Below, piece after piece: positions 8,963-17,108 of a stretch of DNA of 64,000 nt; the stretch's first letter is position 1; each line of letters starts with the position of its first letter. The notes under the pieces are model-generated. The model was not told the origin of the DNA, ran no database searches, and worked only from the letters and a program-made list of their open reading frames with translations. Position numbers and translations under genes: made by a program. The DNA is from Chryseobacterium sp. MEBOG06. GTDB taxonomy: Bacteria > Bacteroidota > Bacteroidia > Flavobacteriales > Weeksellaceae. The stretch covers positions 3,658,001 through 3,722,000 of the forward strand of contig NZ_CP084580.1 in NCBI RefSeq assembly GCF_021869765.1, given 5' to 3'.

Positions 8963-9862
8963 ATGCCAATTGATACAATATACAGAAGCTCCCAGTGTGA
9001 ATGGGTAGATGTGGAGGCTCCTACAGCAGAAGACCTGAAATTTCTTCATGAGAGATACGAAATCAACAATCTCCTTCTTGAAGATACCATAGACCCCAAT
9101 CACCTTCCAAAATATGAAGAAGATGGGAATGTGAAATTCTTCCTTCTCCGTGAAAGTACCGAGCTGGAAAGAAAAAATCTCAATACCATCAGTGATATCA
9201 GCACCAAAATAGGAATTTTCCTAGTGGGTAAAACCATTATCACCATCCACAGGATGAAAACCCGAAGCATTTCTGAAACGAAAAAGAAACTCTCTGTGCT
9301 GAAGGAAGAAGCAACCCCTCAAAAAGTAGCTTTAATGATCGCTATCCTCATTATGAAAAGTTTTGATGATGAGTCGCTAAGCCTAATGGAAACTATGGAT
9401 AATATTGAAAATGAAATTTTCCTTAAAAATACCAATCACACAAGCCAGATCAGACGTCTTTATAAACTAAAACGAAAGTCCGGGCTGAATTCAAGGGTAT
9501 TGGTTATTTCCACAGATGCTATTGATAAGTTCAAACTTCTGGACCTTCAGGATTCCGAAATTGTCGATTTAAAGGATAAGCATAAAGACGTAGTGGCCGA
9601 TTTTGATCATTTAAATATTCAGATTACCAACCTTATTTCAATGTTTCTGGCACTTTCAGATCAAAAGGCCAACCAGGTTATGAAGGTTCTTGCCATCTAT
9701 TCGGTTTATTTCTTACCGATCACTTTTATTGCAGGGGTTTATGGTATGAACTTTGAAAATATGCCCGAGCTTCATCATAAACATGGCTATTTTATAACAT
9801 TAGGAGTAATGGCAACGGTTGTGATCAGTACTTTTATCTACGTAAGGCGCAGACAATGGTAA
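8963..9862 (+). CDS. corA: CorA-family magnesium/cobalt transporter
   Basis: Inner-membrane Mg2+/Co2+ channel, 299 residues, a compact member of the family. The N-terminal ~235 residues are the cytoplasmic alpha/beta and long-helix region (for example IAILIMKSFDDESLSLMETM). Two C-terminal membrane spans follow at about 241-260 and 276-293. The signature YGMNFENMP directly after the first span (GMN at 261-263) is the selectivity motif of the family. The gene is divergent from the FabH-like gene and 62 bp upstream of a patatin gene. No Mg2+ leader structure is evident in the short upstream gap. Confidence 0.93.
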   Translation: MPIDTIYRSSQCEWVDVEAPTAEDLKFLHERYEINNLLLEDTIDPNHLPKYEEDGNVKFFLLRESTELERKNLNTISDISTKIGIFLVGKTIITIHRMKTRSISETKKKLSVLKEEATPQKVALMIAILIMKSFDDESLSLMETMDNIENEIFLKNTNHTSQIRRLYKLKRKSGLNSRVLVISTDAIDKFKLLDLQDSEIVDLKDKHKDVVADFDHLNIQITNLISMFLALSDQKANQVMKVLAIYSVYFLPITFIAGVYGMNFENMPELHHKHGYFITLGVMATVVISTFIYVRRRQW

Positions 9863-9924
9863 CTTTACGCAATGAGTGTTTATTTTTTAACACTCGCTTT
9901 TAAGCACTATAAAACCAAAATACC

Positions 9925-11511
9925 ATGAAAACTGAGGATCTTAATAAAATTCTGGAAGATGATTCCCTTTCTGAGGCTTCTAAAGAAAAGCTTGCTGCTT
10001 TGCATCTCAACATCTCCTCCAAAGAGTTCTCTGATCTTTTGGATGCAAATGGTAATCAGTATATAGAATTTGTACAGGAAGGAGGAGGTGTCTGGGGAAG
10101 TGCACTGGTAGGTTATCTTTATGGTTTAGAAACCTTTGGAATCCGTTTTTTGAAAATTGCAGGAACCAGTGCCGGAGCTATTAATACGGTGCTTATAGCA
10201 GCCTGTAAAACCAAAGAGGAGCCGAAAAGCGAATTAATTAAAGAGATTCTTTTCAATTGGGATTTTTCGGATTTTATGGATGGGAAAACCTATGTAAAAA
10301 CTACTCTTCATGCGATACTGAATAATAAAAATTTCTTTAAAATCAATGCTATTATAGCTGTAGCATTTTTTGTTATCCTTATCAGTATTCCTTTTGTCAC
10401 TCATTCAGAAACTATTCTGAATGCCAAACTGATGTTTTTAATTCCGTTGGTTCCGGCTATTATGCTCTTTTTCTGCATTCAAAAACTATACAACAATTTC
10501 AGAAAAGAGAACAGCGGGCTCAATCCCGGAAATACTTTTCAGAACACCATGAAAAGTGCACTGGAAGGCTTTGGAATAGACACCGTTGCCAGCCTTAACG
10601 AAAAATTCATTCGGAAAGAATGGGATCTGAACCTCAGCTACCGATATGGAAACGGTCAGGAATATTATACAATGGCTCTGCAAAGCATAGAAAAGATAAA
10701 AACTAAAAACCAGGAGCATATTGACCAGACGAGATATAGGATTTTCTACGAAAGTGCTGTCAATAATGATTACTACAAAAACAATCCATTTTATCTTCTC
10801 CGATCTGAGTACATTGTTATTACAACCGACATCAATGCTAAAATAAAAGTGGAACTTCCCACAATGGCCAATCTGTACTGGTCTGAAGAGGAGCTGAAAC
10901 ATATCAGCCCGGCAGATTTTGTAAGAGCTTCCATGTCTGTTCCTTTTTTCTTTGAACCCTTTCAAAAAGTGATCAATAAAGAAGAAGATTCTGTAAAATA
11001 TGCATGGAGATACTGGATGAATACAAAACAAAATGAGATCAACCCCGTGGGAATCTTCATTGATGGCGGAAGCATTTCGAATTTTCCTATTGATCTTTTT
11101 CATGCGGATGAAGTTTTCTATCCCAGGTTACCTCTTTTCGGGGTACAGCTTACCAATGATTCTGATCTGCTTTCTGAAAAAGGAAAAACAAGTGAAGAAA
11201 TCCTAAAAAGTCCTTTTAGCTATGCCGGAAACATCATCAGTACTTTAAAAGGATTCAATGATAAAACGTTCCTTACCAAGCATACATTCTACAGGTTGTA
11301 CAGCATACAGACCGTCAACTGTGGTACCAGCAGCTGGCTGAATTTCTTTATGAAAAAAGAAGAGAAGGAAGAACTTTTCAACAAAGGGTTTCAGGCGGCC
11401 CTTGACTTTCTCAATCAATTTGACTGGGAAAAATATAAGTATGAGCGAATGATGCTTTCTATGAAAGAGAAAAAAATACTTAAGGAAGAGGATACCCCAA
11501 CGGTGGGATAA
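9925..11511 (+). CDS. Patatin-like phospholipase with internal membrane segments
   Basis: Predicted acyl hydrolase of the patatin family (Ser-Asp dyad). The glycine-rich oxyanion loop EGGGVWGSAL, the nucleophile elbow GTSAGA (Ser82) and the DGG motif (Asp380, FIDGGSISNFP) are all present, so catalysis is likely. An unusual feature is a hydrophobic insertion between elbow and Asp with two probable membrane spans (about 141-159 and 169-187), which would anchor the enzyme to the membrane. At 528 residues it is longer than a minimal patatin domain. It is followed after 33 bp by an FAD oxidase gene and then a DUF2199 gene, a likely operon. The substrate is unknown. Confidence 0.87.
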   Translation: MKTEDLNKILEDDSLSEASKEKLAALHLNISSKEFSDLLDANGNQYIEFVQEGGGVWGSALVGYLYGLETFGIRFLKIAGTSAGAINTVLIAACKTKEEPKSELIKEILFNWDFSDFMDGKTYVKTTLHAILNNKNFFKINAIIAVAFFVILISIPFVTHSETILNAKLMFLIPLVPAIMLFFCIQKLYNNFRKENSGLNPGNTFQNTMKSALEGFGIDTVASLNEKFIRKEWDLNLSYRYGNGQEYYTMALQSIEKIKTKNQEHIDQTRYRIFYESAVNNDYYKNNPFYLLRSEYIVITTDINAKIKVELPTMANLYWSEEELKHISPADFVRASMSVPFFFEPFQKVINKEEDSVKYAWRYWMNTKQNEINPVGIFIDGGSISNFPIDLFHADEVFYPRLPLFGVQLTNDSDLLSEKGKTSEEILKSPFSYAGNIISTLKGFNDKTFLTKHTFYRLYSIQTVNCGTSSWLNFFMKKEEKEELFNKGFQAALDFLNQFDWEKYKYERMMLSMKEKKILKEEDTPTVG

Positions 11512-11544
11512 GGACTTTTAAGTATTTTAGCTTTTTATATATCC

Positions 11545-13014
11545 ATGAAAAAGAAACATTTTTTTATACTTGCGGTTGCAGCAATCGTCATTTTCATTTT
11601 TATTCCGATTATTCATGTCCTTAAGACAAAATGGAGTGAATCTGATTTTAAAAATGAAATTCCCAAAGGTTATACCAATGATGCCAGCCAGCTGAATTTA
11701 ACCAAAATAGATACTCTTATAAAAGTACCTTCTTCCAAACCGGAAATCGAAAATCAAATTCGCCAGATCCTGAAATATGCAAAAGAAAAGAACCTGAAAA
11801 TCTCCATTGCCGGAGCTCAGCACAGTATGGGCGGCCATACTATTTACCCGAATGGAATTCTTCTGAATATGCTTCCTTACAAACATATGGAACTGGATGA
11901 GAAAACCAATATTCTTACAATCGGGTCTGGAGCTCTTTGGGAAGATGCCATCAGATATCTTGATAAATACGGAAAAACTGTTTCTGTAATGCAGGCTTTC
12001 AGCTCATTCTCGGTAGGCGGCTCTATTAGTGTGAACGGACACGGATGGCAGAAAAACCTTCCTCCTATTTCTTCAAGTGTGGTATCTTTTACCTTAATGG
12101 ACGAAAGTGGAAAGATTATCAATTGCAGCCGGGAAGAAAATCCTGAGCTTTTTAAGCTCGTTATTGGCGGATACGGACTTTTCGGAGTGATTCTCGATAT
12201 TCGTTTAAAAGTGGTTGACAACACTGCACTTCAATATAAGTATGTGCGTTTAAGTGCCGATCATTATACGGATTATTATAAAAAATTTATCTCCGAAAAC
12301 CCAAATGTCAATCTGGTTTTTGGAAGGTTAAGAATTTCCGACAAACATTTTCTTGAGGAAGCTACCATTAATTATTTTGAAAAAGTAAATGAAAAACCGC
12401 TGCCACTTCCTCTTCAAAATGCTAAAAATGCAGAAACCAAACGCCTTGTTTTCAGAAGTACTGTAAACAGCGAATACGGAAAAAGGCTAAGATGGGATCT
12501 GGAAACCGGAATGAATAAGATGACCAAAAATGCAGTCTATTCCAGAAACGAGCTTCTGAATGACCACGTATCCCTTATTGAAAACAAAGATCCCAATTCT
12601 ACAGATCTTCTTCAGGAATATTTTATTCCGGAAAGAAACTTCAATCAGTTTATTAAAGACATTAAACCCATTCTGAGAAATTCCGGGATGGACCTGCTTA
12701 ACATAACCATTCGTGCGGTGAACAAAGATGAAGACAGCTATATGAACTATGCCAGAGAAAATGTATTTGGTTTTGTATTTTTATTCAATCAGAAGAAAAC
12801 GGTAAAGCAGGAAGATGCCATGAGATTACTCACCAATCATCTGGTAGATATGGCTATAAAAAATGAAGGTACTTTTTATCTTCCCTACCGTCTTCATATC
12901 GGAAAAGATAAAATGAGAAAGGTATATCCCCAAGCTGAATCTTTTTTTGAGCTGAAAAGAAAATATGATCCTGCTGAGCTTTTTGATAATAAATTCTATC
13001 AACATTATAAATAA
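11545..13014 (+). CDS. FAD-binding oxidoreductase (VAO/lactone-oxidase type), membrane-anchored
   Basis: Flavoprotein of the PCMH/vanillyl-alcohol-oxidase superfamily, 489 residues. An N-terminal hydrophobic segment (FFILAVAAIVIFIFIPII) anchors it or exports it. The FAD domain covers about residues 60-235 and includes SIAGAQHSMGGHTIYPNG, TIGSGALWEDAIRYL and FSVGGSISVNGHGW. The C-terminus (FELKRKYDPAELFDNKFYQH) resembles sugar-1,4-lactone oxidases and related enzymes, where the last segment closes the active site. The substrate cannot be told from sequence. It sits between the patatin gene (33 bp) and the DUF2199 gene (9 bp), so co-transcription is likely. Confidence 0.85.
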   Translation: MKKKHFFILAVAAIVIFIFIPIIHVLKTKWSESDFKNEIPKGYTNDASQLNLTKIDTLIKVPSSKPEIENQIRQILKYAKEKNLKISIAGAQHSMGGHTIYPNGILLNMLPYKHMELDEKTNILTIGSGALWEDAIRYLDKYGKTVSVMQAFSSFSVGGSISVNGHGWQKNLPPISSSVVSFTLMDESGKIINCSREENPELFKLVIGGYGLFGVILDIRLKVVDNTALQYKYVRLSADHYTDYYKKFISENPNVNLVFGRLRISDKHFLEEATINYFEKVNEKPLPLPLQNAKNAETKRLVFRSTVNSEYGKRLRWDLETGMNKMTKNAVYSRNELLNDHVSLIENKDPNSTDLLQEYFIPERNFNQFIKDIKPILRNSGMDLLNITIRAVNKDEDSYMNYARENVFGFVFLFNQKKTVKQEDAMRLLTNHLVDMAIKNEGTFYLPYRLHIGKDKMRKVYPQAESFFELKRKYDPAELFDNKFYQHYK

Positions 13015-13023
13015 AATACAGCT

Positions 13024-13530
13024 ATGAAATACATCTGTGAATGCTGCGGGGAAGAAAAAGAAGACTGGCCGGCGCTGGCCTACAATTCTCCTTACTATTA
13101 CACCTGCTTATCAGAAGAGGAACAGAAAAACAATGAGCTGACTTCTGATCTTTGTGTGGTTGAAGAAACTGAGCATACTCATCGGTTTGTGAGAGCCGTT
13201 CTGATACAGGAAGTTGTTGATGACTGCCGGGATCTTGATTATGGTATCTGGGTTTCGCTAAGTGAGAAAAGCTTCAACGAATATGTAGAAAATTATGACA
13301 ATAAAGAATTTGAAGCTGAATATTTCGGATGGCTTTCCACGTATCTTCCGGATTACGATTTCCCGGAAAGTATACCGACAACTGTTGTGGTAAATAATAC
13401 TATTGGCCGTCCGTTTGTCTTTCCTCATCAGGATTATGAGCATCCCTTTGTACACGATTTTTATAATGGGATTACAAAAGAAGAAGCCGAAAAAAGGATT
13501 AATTGGGTCTTAAATGCAGAAAAAAATTAA
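13024..13530 (+). CDS. DUF2199 domain protein
   Basis: Cytoplasmic protein of unknown function, 168 residues. It opens with a Cys cluster (YICECCGEEKEDWPALAY; Cys5, 7 and 8), then LCVVEETEHTHRFVRAVLIQ and the characteristic DYGIWVSLSEKSFNEYV. This order fits DUF2199, a family often annotated only as hypothetical. The N-terminal cysteines could bind metal, though only three are close together. It lies 9 bp after the FAD oxidase and is closed by a terminator at 13558, so it is the last gene of the patatin operon. No signal peptide. Confidence 0.82.
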   Translation: MKYICECCGEEKEDWPALAYNSPYYYTCLSEEEQKNNELTSDLCVVEETEHTHRFVRAVLIQEVVDDCRDLDYGIWVSLSEKSFNEYVENYDNKEFEAEYFGWLSTYLPDYDFPESIPTTVVVNNTIGRPFVFPHQDYEHPFVHDFYNGITKEEAEKRINWVLNAEKN

Positions 13531-13557
13531 AAAGATATAGCTGCTGAAAGAATAAAT

Positions 13558-13597
13558 GAGTTGGAGTATCGAAAATTCAATACTCCAACTCTTTTTT
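13558..13597 (+). terminator. Terminator after the DUF2199 gene
   Basis: 12-bp perfect stem (GAGTTGGAGTAT / ATACTCCAACTC) with a 10-nt loop, followed by six T. It also separates the convergent minus-strand reductase. Confidence 0.9.
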
Positions 13598-13604
13598 CAT
13601 ATCA

Positions 13605-14135
13605 TCACAAAGTATCCAGGAACTCAAGATACATCGGAACACTTTTTTCAATCCACTCATCAGAAGAATCTCTTTCAATTCCGTAGTAGACGAAAGGCTC
13701 TTTATAGTCTGCTTTTATATAATCGAAGGTCAGTTCATAAGGCCGGAACAGTTCTTTCATTGTGTATTTATATTCTCCGGAAGCGCTGTAGCCCTCTTCG
13801 TCAATTCCGGCTGTAACCGCCAGAGACATTTTCTTTCCTGCCAGTTTGAAACCACTGCCGCTGCCATACGCCCAGCCATACAGCACAACCTCATCCAGCC
13901 ATTGCTTCAAAAGCGGCGGACTGCTGAACCAGTAAAAAGGAAACTGGAATACAATATTGTCATAAGATTCCATTAGTTTTTGCTCTTCTGCTACGTTGAT
14001 TTTCCCATCTGGATAGACTTTATAGAGCTGATGAACAGTGTATTTTTCAGGATTTTTTTGCAGTTCTTTAATCCATCTTTTATTGATAACAGATTTTTCA
14101 ATTCCAGGGTGTGTAACAATAATTAACGTCTTCAT
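13605..14135 (-). CDS. NAD(P)H-dependent flavodoxin-fold oxidoreductase
   Basis: Soluble FMN/FAD quinone reductase of the NQO1/MdaB/KefF-like family (Flavodoxin_2), 176 residues and full length. Visible features are the N-terminal strand and phosphate loop region (KTLIIVTHPGIEKSVINKRW) and the conserved FQFPFYWFSSPPLLKQWLDE, followed by YGWAYGSGSGFKLAGKK. Such enzymes make two-electron reductions of quinones or electrophiles. It is divergently arranged with an hxlR regulator (91 bp between starts), the classic layout of a redox- or electrophile-inducible reductase under HxlR/YodB-type control. The shared gap carries a 10-bp inverted repeat. Confidence 0.88.
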   Translation of the reverse strand: MKTLIIVTHPGIEKSVINKRWIKELQKNPEKYTVHQLYKVYPDGKINVAEEQKLMESYDNIVFQFPFYWFSSPPLLKQWLDEVVLYGWAYGSGSGFKLAGKKMSLAVTAGIDEEGYSASGEYKYTMKELFRPYELTFDYIKADYKEPFVYYGIERDSSDEWIEKSVPMYLEFLDTL

Positions 14136-14171
14136 TATGTTTAAATTTCTGATGCAAAATTACTGCATGTA

Positions 14172-14225
14172 ACTTACATTTCGTACATTAGCTACCAATT
14201 GTATGGTACTATAAAAAATGTAAGT
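14172..14225. promoter_or_regulatory. Candidate HxlR operator region (inverted repeats)
   Basis: ACTTACATTT (14172-14181) is repeated in inverted form as AAATGTAAGT (14216-14225), with an imperfect GTAC...GTAC palindrome between them. The repeat flanks the divergent promoters of the reductase and the hxlR gene, a natural place for regulator binding. Confidence 0.5.
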
Positions 14226-14226
14226 A

Positions 14227-14628
14227 ATGACTAAAATAAAGCAAACATCCACCAATTTTGCCAATAAAAAAGCCCTTGCTGATGAATGTCCTGAGATCTA
14301 TGCTTCCAATATTATCGGAGGGCAATGGGCTCTGGCTATCTGCTGTTATCTGATCAACGGAAAGATGAGGTTTGGTGAACTGAAGAAAAAACTCAATAAC
14401 ATTACAGAGCGAATGCTGACCCTTCAGCTTCGAAGACTGGAGGAAGATAAAATTATTACCCGAACAGTCTATGCAGAAGTTCCGCCACGCGTAGAATATG
14501 AGCTTACAGAAATCGGTTATAAACTGGGTCCTATTATTCTGGAATTTGAAAAATGGGGAAAAGAACATAAAGAACTTATAAAAGAGACTTCAGAGAATCC
14601 CCAAAGAATTGAGATTTCTACGGAATGA
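14227..14628 (+). CDS. HxlR-family winged-helix transcriptional regulator
   Basis: DNA-binding regulator of 133 residues. The HxlR pattern is clear: an N-terminal CPEIYASNIIGGQWALAIC, then LINGKMRFGELKKKLNNIT, the recognition helix and MLTLQLRRLEEDKIITRTVY, and the wing EVPPRVEYELTEIGYKL. The cysteine in DECPE (about residue 21) is in the position used for redox sensing in several HxlR/YodB proteins, so thiol sensing is possible but unproven. It is divergent from an NAD(P)H oxidoreductase it probably controls. The start at 14227 overlaps the edge of the inverted repeat, which would suit autorepression. Confidence 0.9.
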   Translation: MTKIKQTSTNFANKKALADECPEIYASNIIGGQWALAICCYLINGKMRFGELKKKLNNITERMLTLQLRRLEEDKIITRTVYAEVPPRVEYELTEIGYKLGPIILEFEKWGKEHKELIKETSENPQRIEISTE

Positions 14629-14702
14629 TAAAATATACGAATTAGTCAGGTAGTCCGATTATCATTCCGCAGAAATTTAAAATTATATATTGATCAGTTT
14701 TT

Positions 14703-15263
14703 CTATTTGTTTTCTATAGTATTCCATAATGGATTACTTTCCAATACCTTAAAGTAAATAGGACAAGTTTCGGAATGACACCCTTTCAGGTATCCGGTAC
14801 TCATCAGAAATTCATTTACAATCTCTCCTCCTGTAAATTTGAATGTTTTTTTAAAAAGCTTCATCCATTCCTGTAATGTTTTAGGATGATGACGTTCCAG
14901 CCATTTTTCGAATGAACCGAATTCTTTTTGCAGCTCAATGATGGTTTTGGCATTTTCTATGGCAGCATTTACTTTTAGCTTATTTCTGATAATTCCGCTA
15001 TCGCTCAGAAGCCTTTCGCGGTCTTCTTCTGTATACGCTGCTATTTTATGGATATCAAAATTGTCATAGGCTTTTCGAAAGCTTTCTTCTTTTTTTAAAA
15101 TGGTTTCCCAGCTTAATCCTGCCTGATTAATTTCAAGAATCAGTCTTCCAAACAATTCATTATCATCATGAATCGGAAATCCATAATAATTGTCGTGGTA
15201 ATTTTTGTGCAGTTCTCTTCTGCTTTCAGGCTGCATTCCTTCTATAGCTAAGCAATAACTCAT
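14703..15263 (-). CDS. tag: DNA-3-methyladenine glycosylase I
   Basis: Base-excision repair enzyme that removes 3-methyladenine from alkylated DNA. At 186 residues it is the normal length for TagI. Family zinc ligands appear conserved: Cys4 (MSYCLAIEG), His23 in NYHDNYYG, and the C-terminal HSETC pair (His163, Cys167), the same HxxxC spacing as in E. coli. The central ETILKKEESFRKAYDNFD is also typical. Its ATG overlaps the stop of the upstream MazG-like gene by 4 bp (ATGA), so the two are translationally coupled. No Ada-type regulator is adjacent. Confidence 0.94.
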   Translation of the reverse strand: MSYCLAIEGMQPESRRELHKNYHDNYYGFPIHDDNELFGRLILEINQAGLSWETILKKEESFRKAYDNFDIHKIAAYTEEDRERLLSDSGIIRNKLKVNAAIENAKTIIELQKEFGSFEKWLERHHPKTLQEWMKLFKKTFKFTGGEIVNEFLMSTGYLKGCHSETCPIYFKVLESNPLWNTIENK

Positions 15264-15580
15264 GGAAATAGGTTTTCTGTTTTGGTTAAGAATTTTTCCA
15301 GGGCTTCTTTCATATCAATTCCTGTTCGGTCTGCCAGGACAATCAGCCACCAGATATTTTCTGCTAATTTATGTTCAAGTTCTTCTGCCGAATCTTTTTT
15401 CAGCCATGTTTTCTGATGTGACATTACATTTCTTCCTACCAATCCGGCATCGGTAAGATAAGCAAGTGCATCTTCTTCCAGCGTCCACTCTTTTCCGTTA
15501 CTTTTTATTTCAAGTTGATGATACTCGTCTCTTATCTGTAAAGATCGTTTGATAATCTCTTCAAAATTATTGGTGTCCAT
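15260..15580 (-). CDS. MazG-like nucleotide pyrophosphohydrolase-type protein
   Basis: Small all-helical protein of 106 residues with the MazG-like pattern. It has acidic residues on one helix (SAEELEHKLAENIWWLIVLA) followed by DRTGID, the E..E...D arrangement that binds Mg2+-nucleotide in the all-alpha NTP pyrophosphatase superfamily. Family members hydrolyse non-canonical or surplus NTPs. Coupling to tag through a 4-bp overlap suggests a shared role in protection from damaged nucleotides or bases; that link is inference. The gene is the first of the two-gene minus-strand operon. Confidence 0.75.
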   Translation of the reverse strand: MDTNNFEEIIKRSLQIRDEYHQLEIKSNGKEWTLEEDALAYLTDAGLVGRNVMSHQKTWLKKDSAEELEHKLAENIWWLIVLADRTGIDMKEALEKFLTKTENLFP

Positions 15581-15719
15581 ATTGTAATTTCTGTTTTAAA
15601 AACTTTCAGAGCATAAAGATAAGGTACGGTTTTGACAACTGTTAGTCAGCAGTGTTTTTAATCTTTAAAATTTAACATTAATTAAGTAAGACGATAGTTC
15701 TCTTATTTATAATAATCAT

Positions 15720-15727
15720 TAGTTTTG
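15720..15727 (+). promoter_or_regulatory. Candidate -7 box (TAGTTTTG)
   Basis: TAGTTTTG fits TAnnTTTG and lies 19 bp before the alpha/beta hydrolase start. The -33 region shows no TTTG. Confidence 0.4.
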
Positions 15728-15746
15728 AAAACTCAAAACTAAGATC

Positions 15747-16661
15747 ATGAAATTTTTTACAGCTTTTCTATTTTCCATATTCTCCATTTTTTGTCAGGCA
15801 CAGACCATTTATTCCAAAGCGTATGGGAATTCTCAGAATCCTCCGGTGATTTTTATCCATGGCGGTCCAAGTGGGAATGCTACTTTATTTGAGGGAACAA
15901 CGGCATCCAAACTAGCTGAAAAAGGTTTCTATGTGATCGTTTATGACCGTCGTGGTGAAGGCCGCTCAAAAGATGAGAATGCTACCATGACCTTTAAAGA
16001 AAGTTTTGCAGATCTGAATCAGCTTTATATCAAGTATAAAATCAAAAAGGCCCATATTATTGCCCATAGCTTTGGAGGGATCATAGGTACTTTATTTACC
16101 CGTCAGTTTCCAAAGAAAGTAAGCTCATTAACTCTTGCGGGAGCTTTATTTACTCAGCAGGAAACCTATGATCATATTTTAAAAGAAGCAAAAATATACT
16201 TCAAAAATGATCCTGCCCAGCTAAAAGAAATTTCAGAAATAGAAAGGCTGGATAAAAACACTGCAGCTTACAGAAAGAGATGTTATGAAATTGCAGGTAA
16301 AATGAATTTCTTCAAGATGCCCTCTCCTACTCCCGAAAGTGAAAATTTAAGGGAAGAATATGAGGCTGGTGAATTTTATAAAAACAATATCAGAAATCCT
16401 GATTCGCCAGCCAAATTTTATCAGAATGAACCTCTGAACAATCTTGATAATACTGCTGTTTTAAAGGAGATTAAAAGAAAAGGAGTGCCTATCTTCTGTA
16501 TTTATGGCAAAAATGACGGAATATTCTCCGAAAAACAATTGAATGACCTTAAAAATATAGTTGGAAAAGGTAATTTTAAGCTTATAGATAACTGTTCACA
16601 TTACTTATTTGTAGATCAGCAGGATGAATTTTTTAAATTTATAAAGCTTACATTAAAATAA
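15747..16661 (+). CDS. Exported alpha/beta hydrolase
   Basis: Serine hydrolase of the alpha/beta fold, 304 residues, with a signal peptide (MKFFTAFLFSIFSIFCQAQ). The oxyanion-hole segment FIHGGPSGN (about 37-45) resembles proline-iminopeptidase-like enzymes. The nucleophile elbow is AHSFGG (Ser108), an acid is likely in CIYGKNDGIF, and the catalytic His is in DNCSHYLF near the C-terminus. The HGGP motif favours a peptidase or ester hydrolase, but the substrate is undefined. It is followed after 17-38 bp by a small exported protein and the DoxD/DoxA gene, possibly one transcript. Confidence 0.87.
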   Translation: MKFFTAFLFSIFSIFCQAQTIYSKAYGNSQNPPVIFIHGGPSGNATLFEGTTASKLAEKGFYVIVYDRRGEGRSKDENATMTFKESFADLNQLYIKYKIKKAHIIAHSFGGIIGTLFTRQFPKKVSSLTLAGALFTQQETYDHILKEAKIYFKNDPAQLKEISEIERLDKNTAAYRKRCYEIAGKMNFFKMPSPTPESENLREEYEAGEFYKNNIRNPDSPAKFYQNEPLNNLDNTAVLKEIKRKGVPIFCIYGKNDGIFSEKQLNDLKNIVGKGNFKLIDNCSHYLFVDQQDEFFKFIKLTLK

Positions 16662-16699
16662 AGTGTAGTTTTGTAATAATGTCAAAATCAGGACTCCAT

Positions 16700-17056
16700 A
16701 TGAAAACCTATAAAGCTGTCGTCACGATGCTAATATTGGCGTTTTCATTATCACCATGTTCTCTGAAAAGGGATGTTCTTGATATTTTTGACATTCAGTA
16801 CATCAGTGGCCTGAATAAAGTAAAAGCAACCTCTGCGTTTTCCTTTGGCTGCGATGCGGCTTCTGCTTCCTCCAGCATTTCTGTGTCAAAAGCTGGAGTT
16901 CAACACAGATACAAAGGGGATTTCTCACAATTTAATTCTGCTGCAGAAAACACCGGAGAAGAGAAGATTTTATTCAATGATTATTCAGGGCATTCCACGG
17001 GAAACAGTCCTCCGAAATATATTCTGTTTAAAAGACTGAAAGTAAGCCTGGTTTAA
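16700..17056 (+). CDS. Small exported protein upstream of DoxD/DoxA
   Basis: Unknown family. I prefer the ATG at 16700 (MKTYKAVVTMLILAFSLSPC), which gives a normal signal peptide; an in-frame ATG at 16679 would add seven residues. The mature protein starts near CSLKRDVLDIFDIQYISGLNK and is Ser/Ala-rich in the middle (CDAASASSSISVSKAG). It has two cysteines, in SPCSLKR and FGCDAA. It sits 52 bp before the DoxD/DoxA fusion in the same orientation, and may be a periplasmic accessory of that membrane protein (inference). Confidence 0.7.
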   Translation: MKTYKAVVTMLILAFSLSPCSLKRDVLDIFDIQYISGLNKVKATSAFSFGCDAASASSSISVSKAGVQHRYKGDFSQFNSAAENTGEEKILFNDYSGHSTGNSPPKYILFKRLKVSLV

Positions 17057-17108
17057 TTTTTTTTAAATCAGATTAAAATCAGTTTTTTACAATACAATAT
17101 TAATTTCA

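Noticed and set aside
10486..11103. 205-codon minus-strand open frame
   Set aside because: Lies inside the patatin gene, whose motifs are intact; Phe/Ile-rich translation is typical of an antisense shadow.
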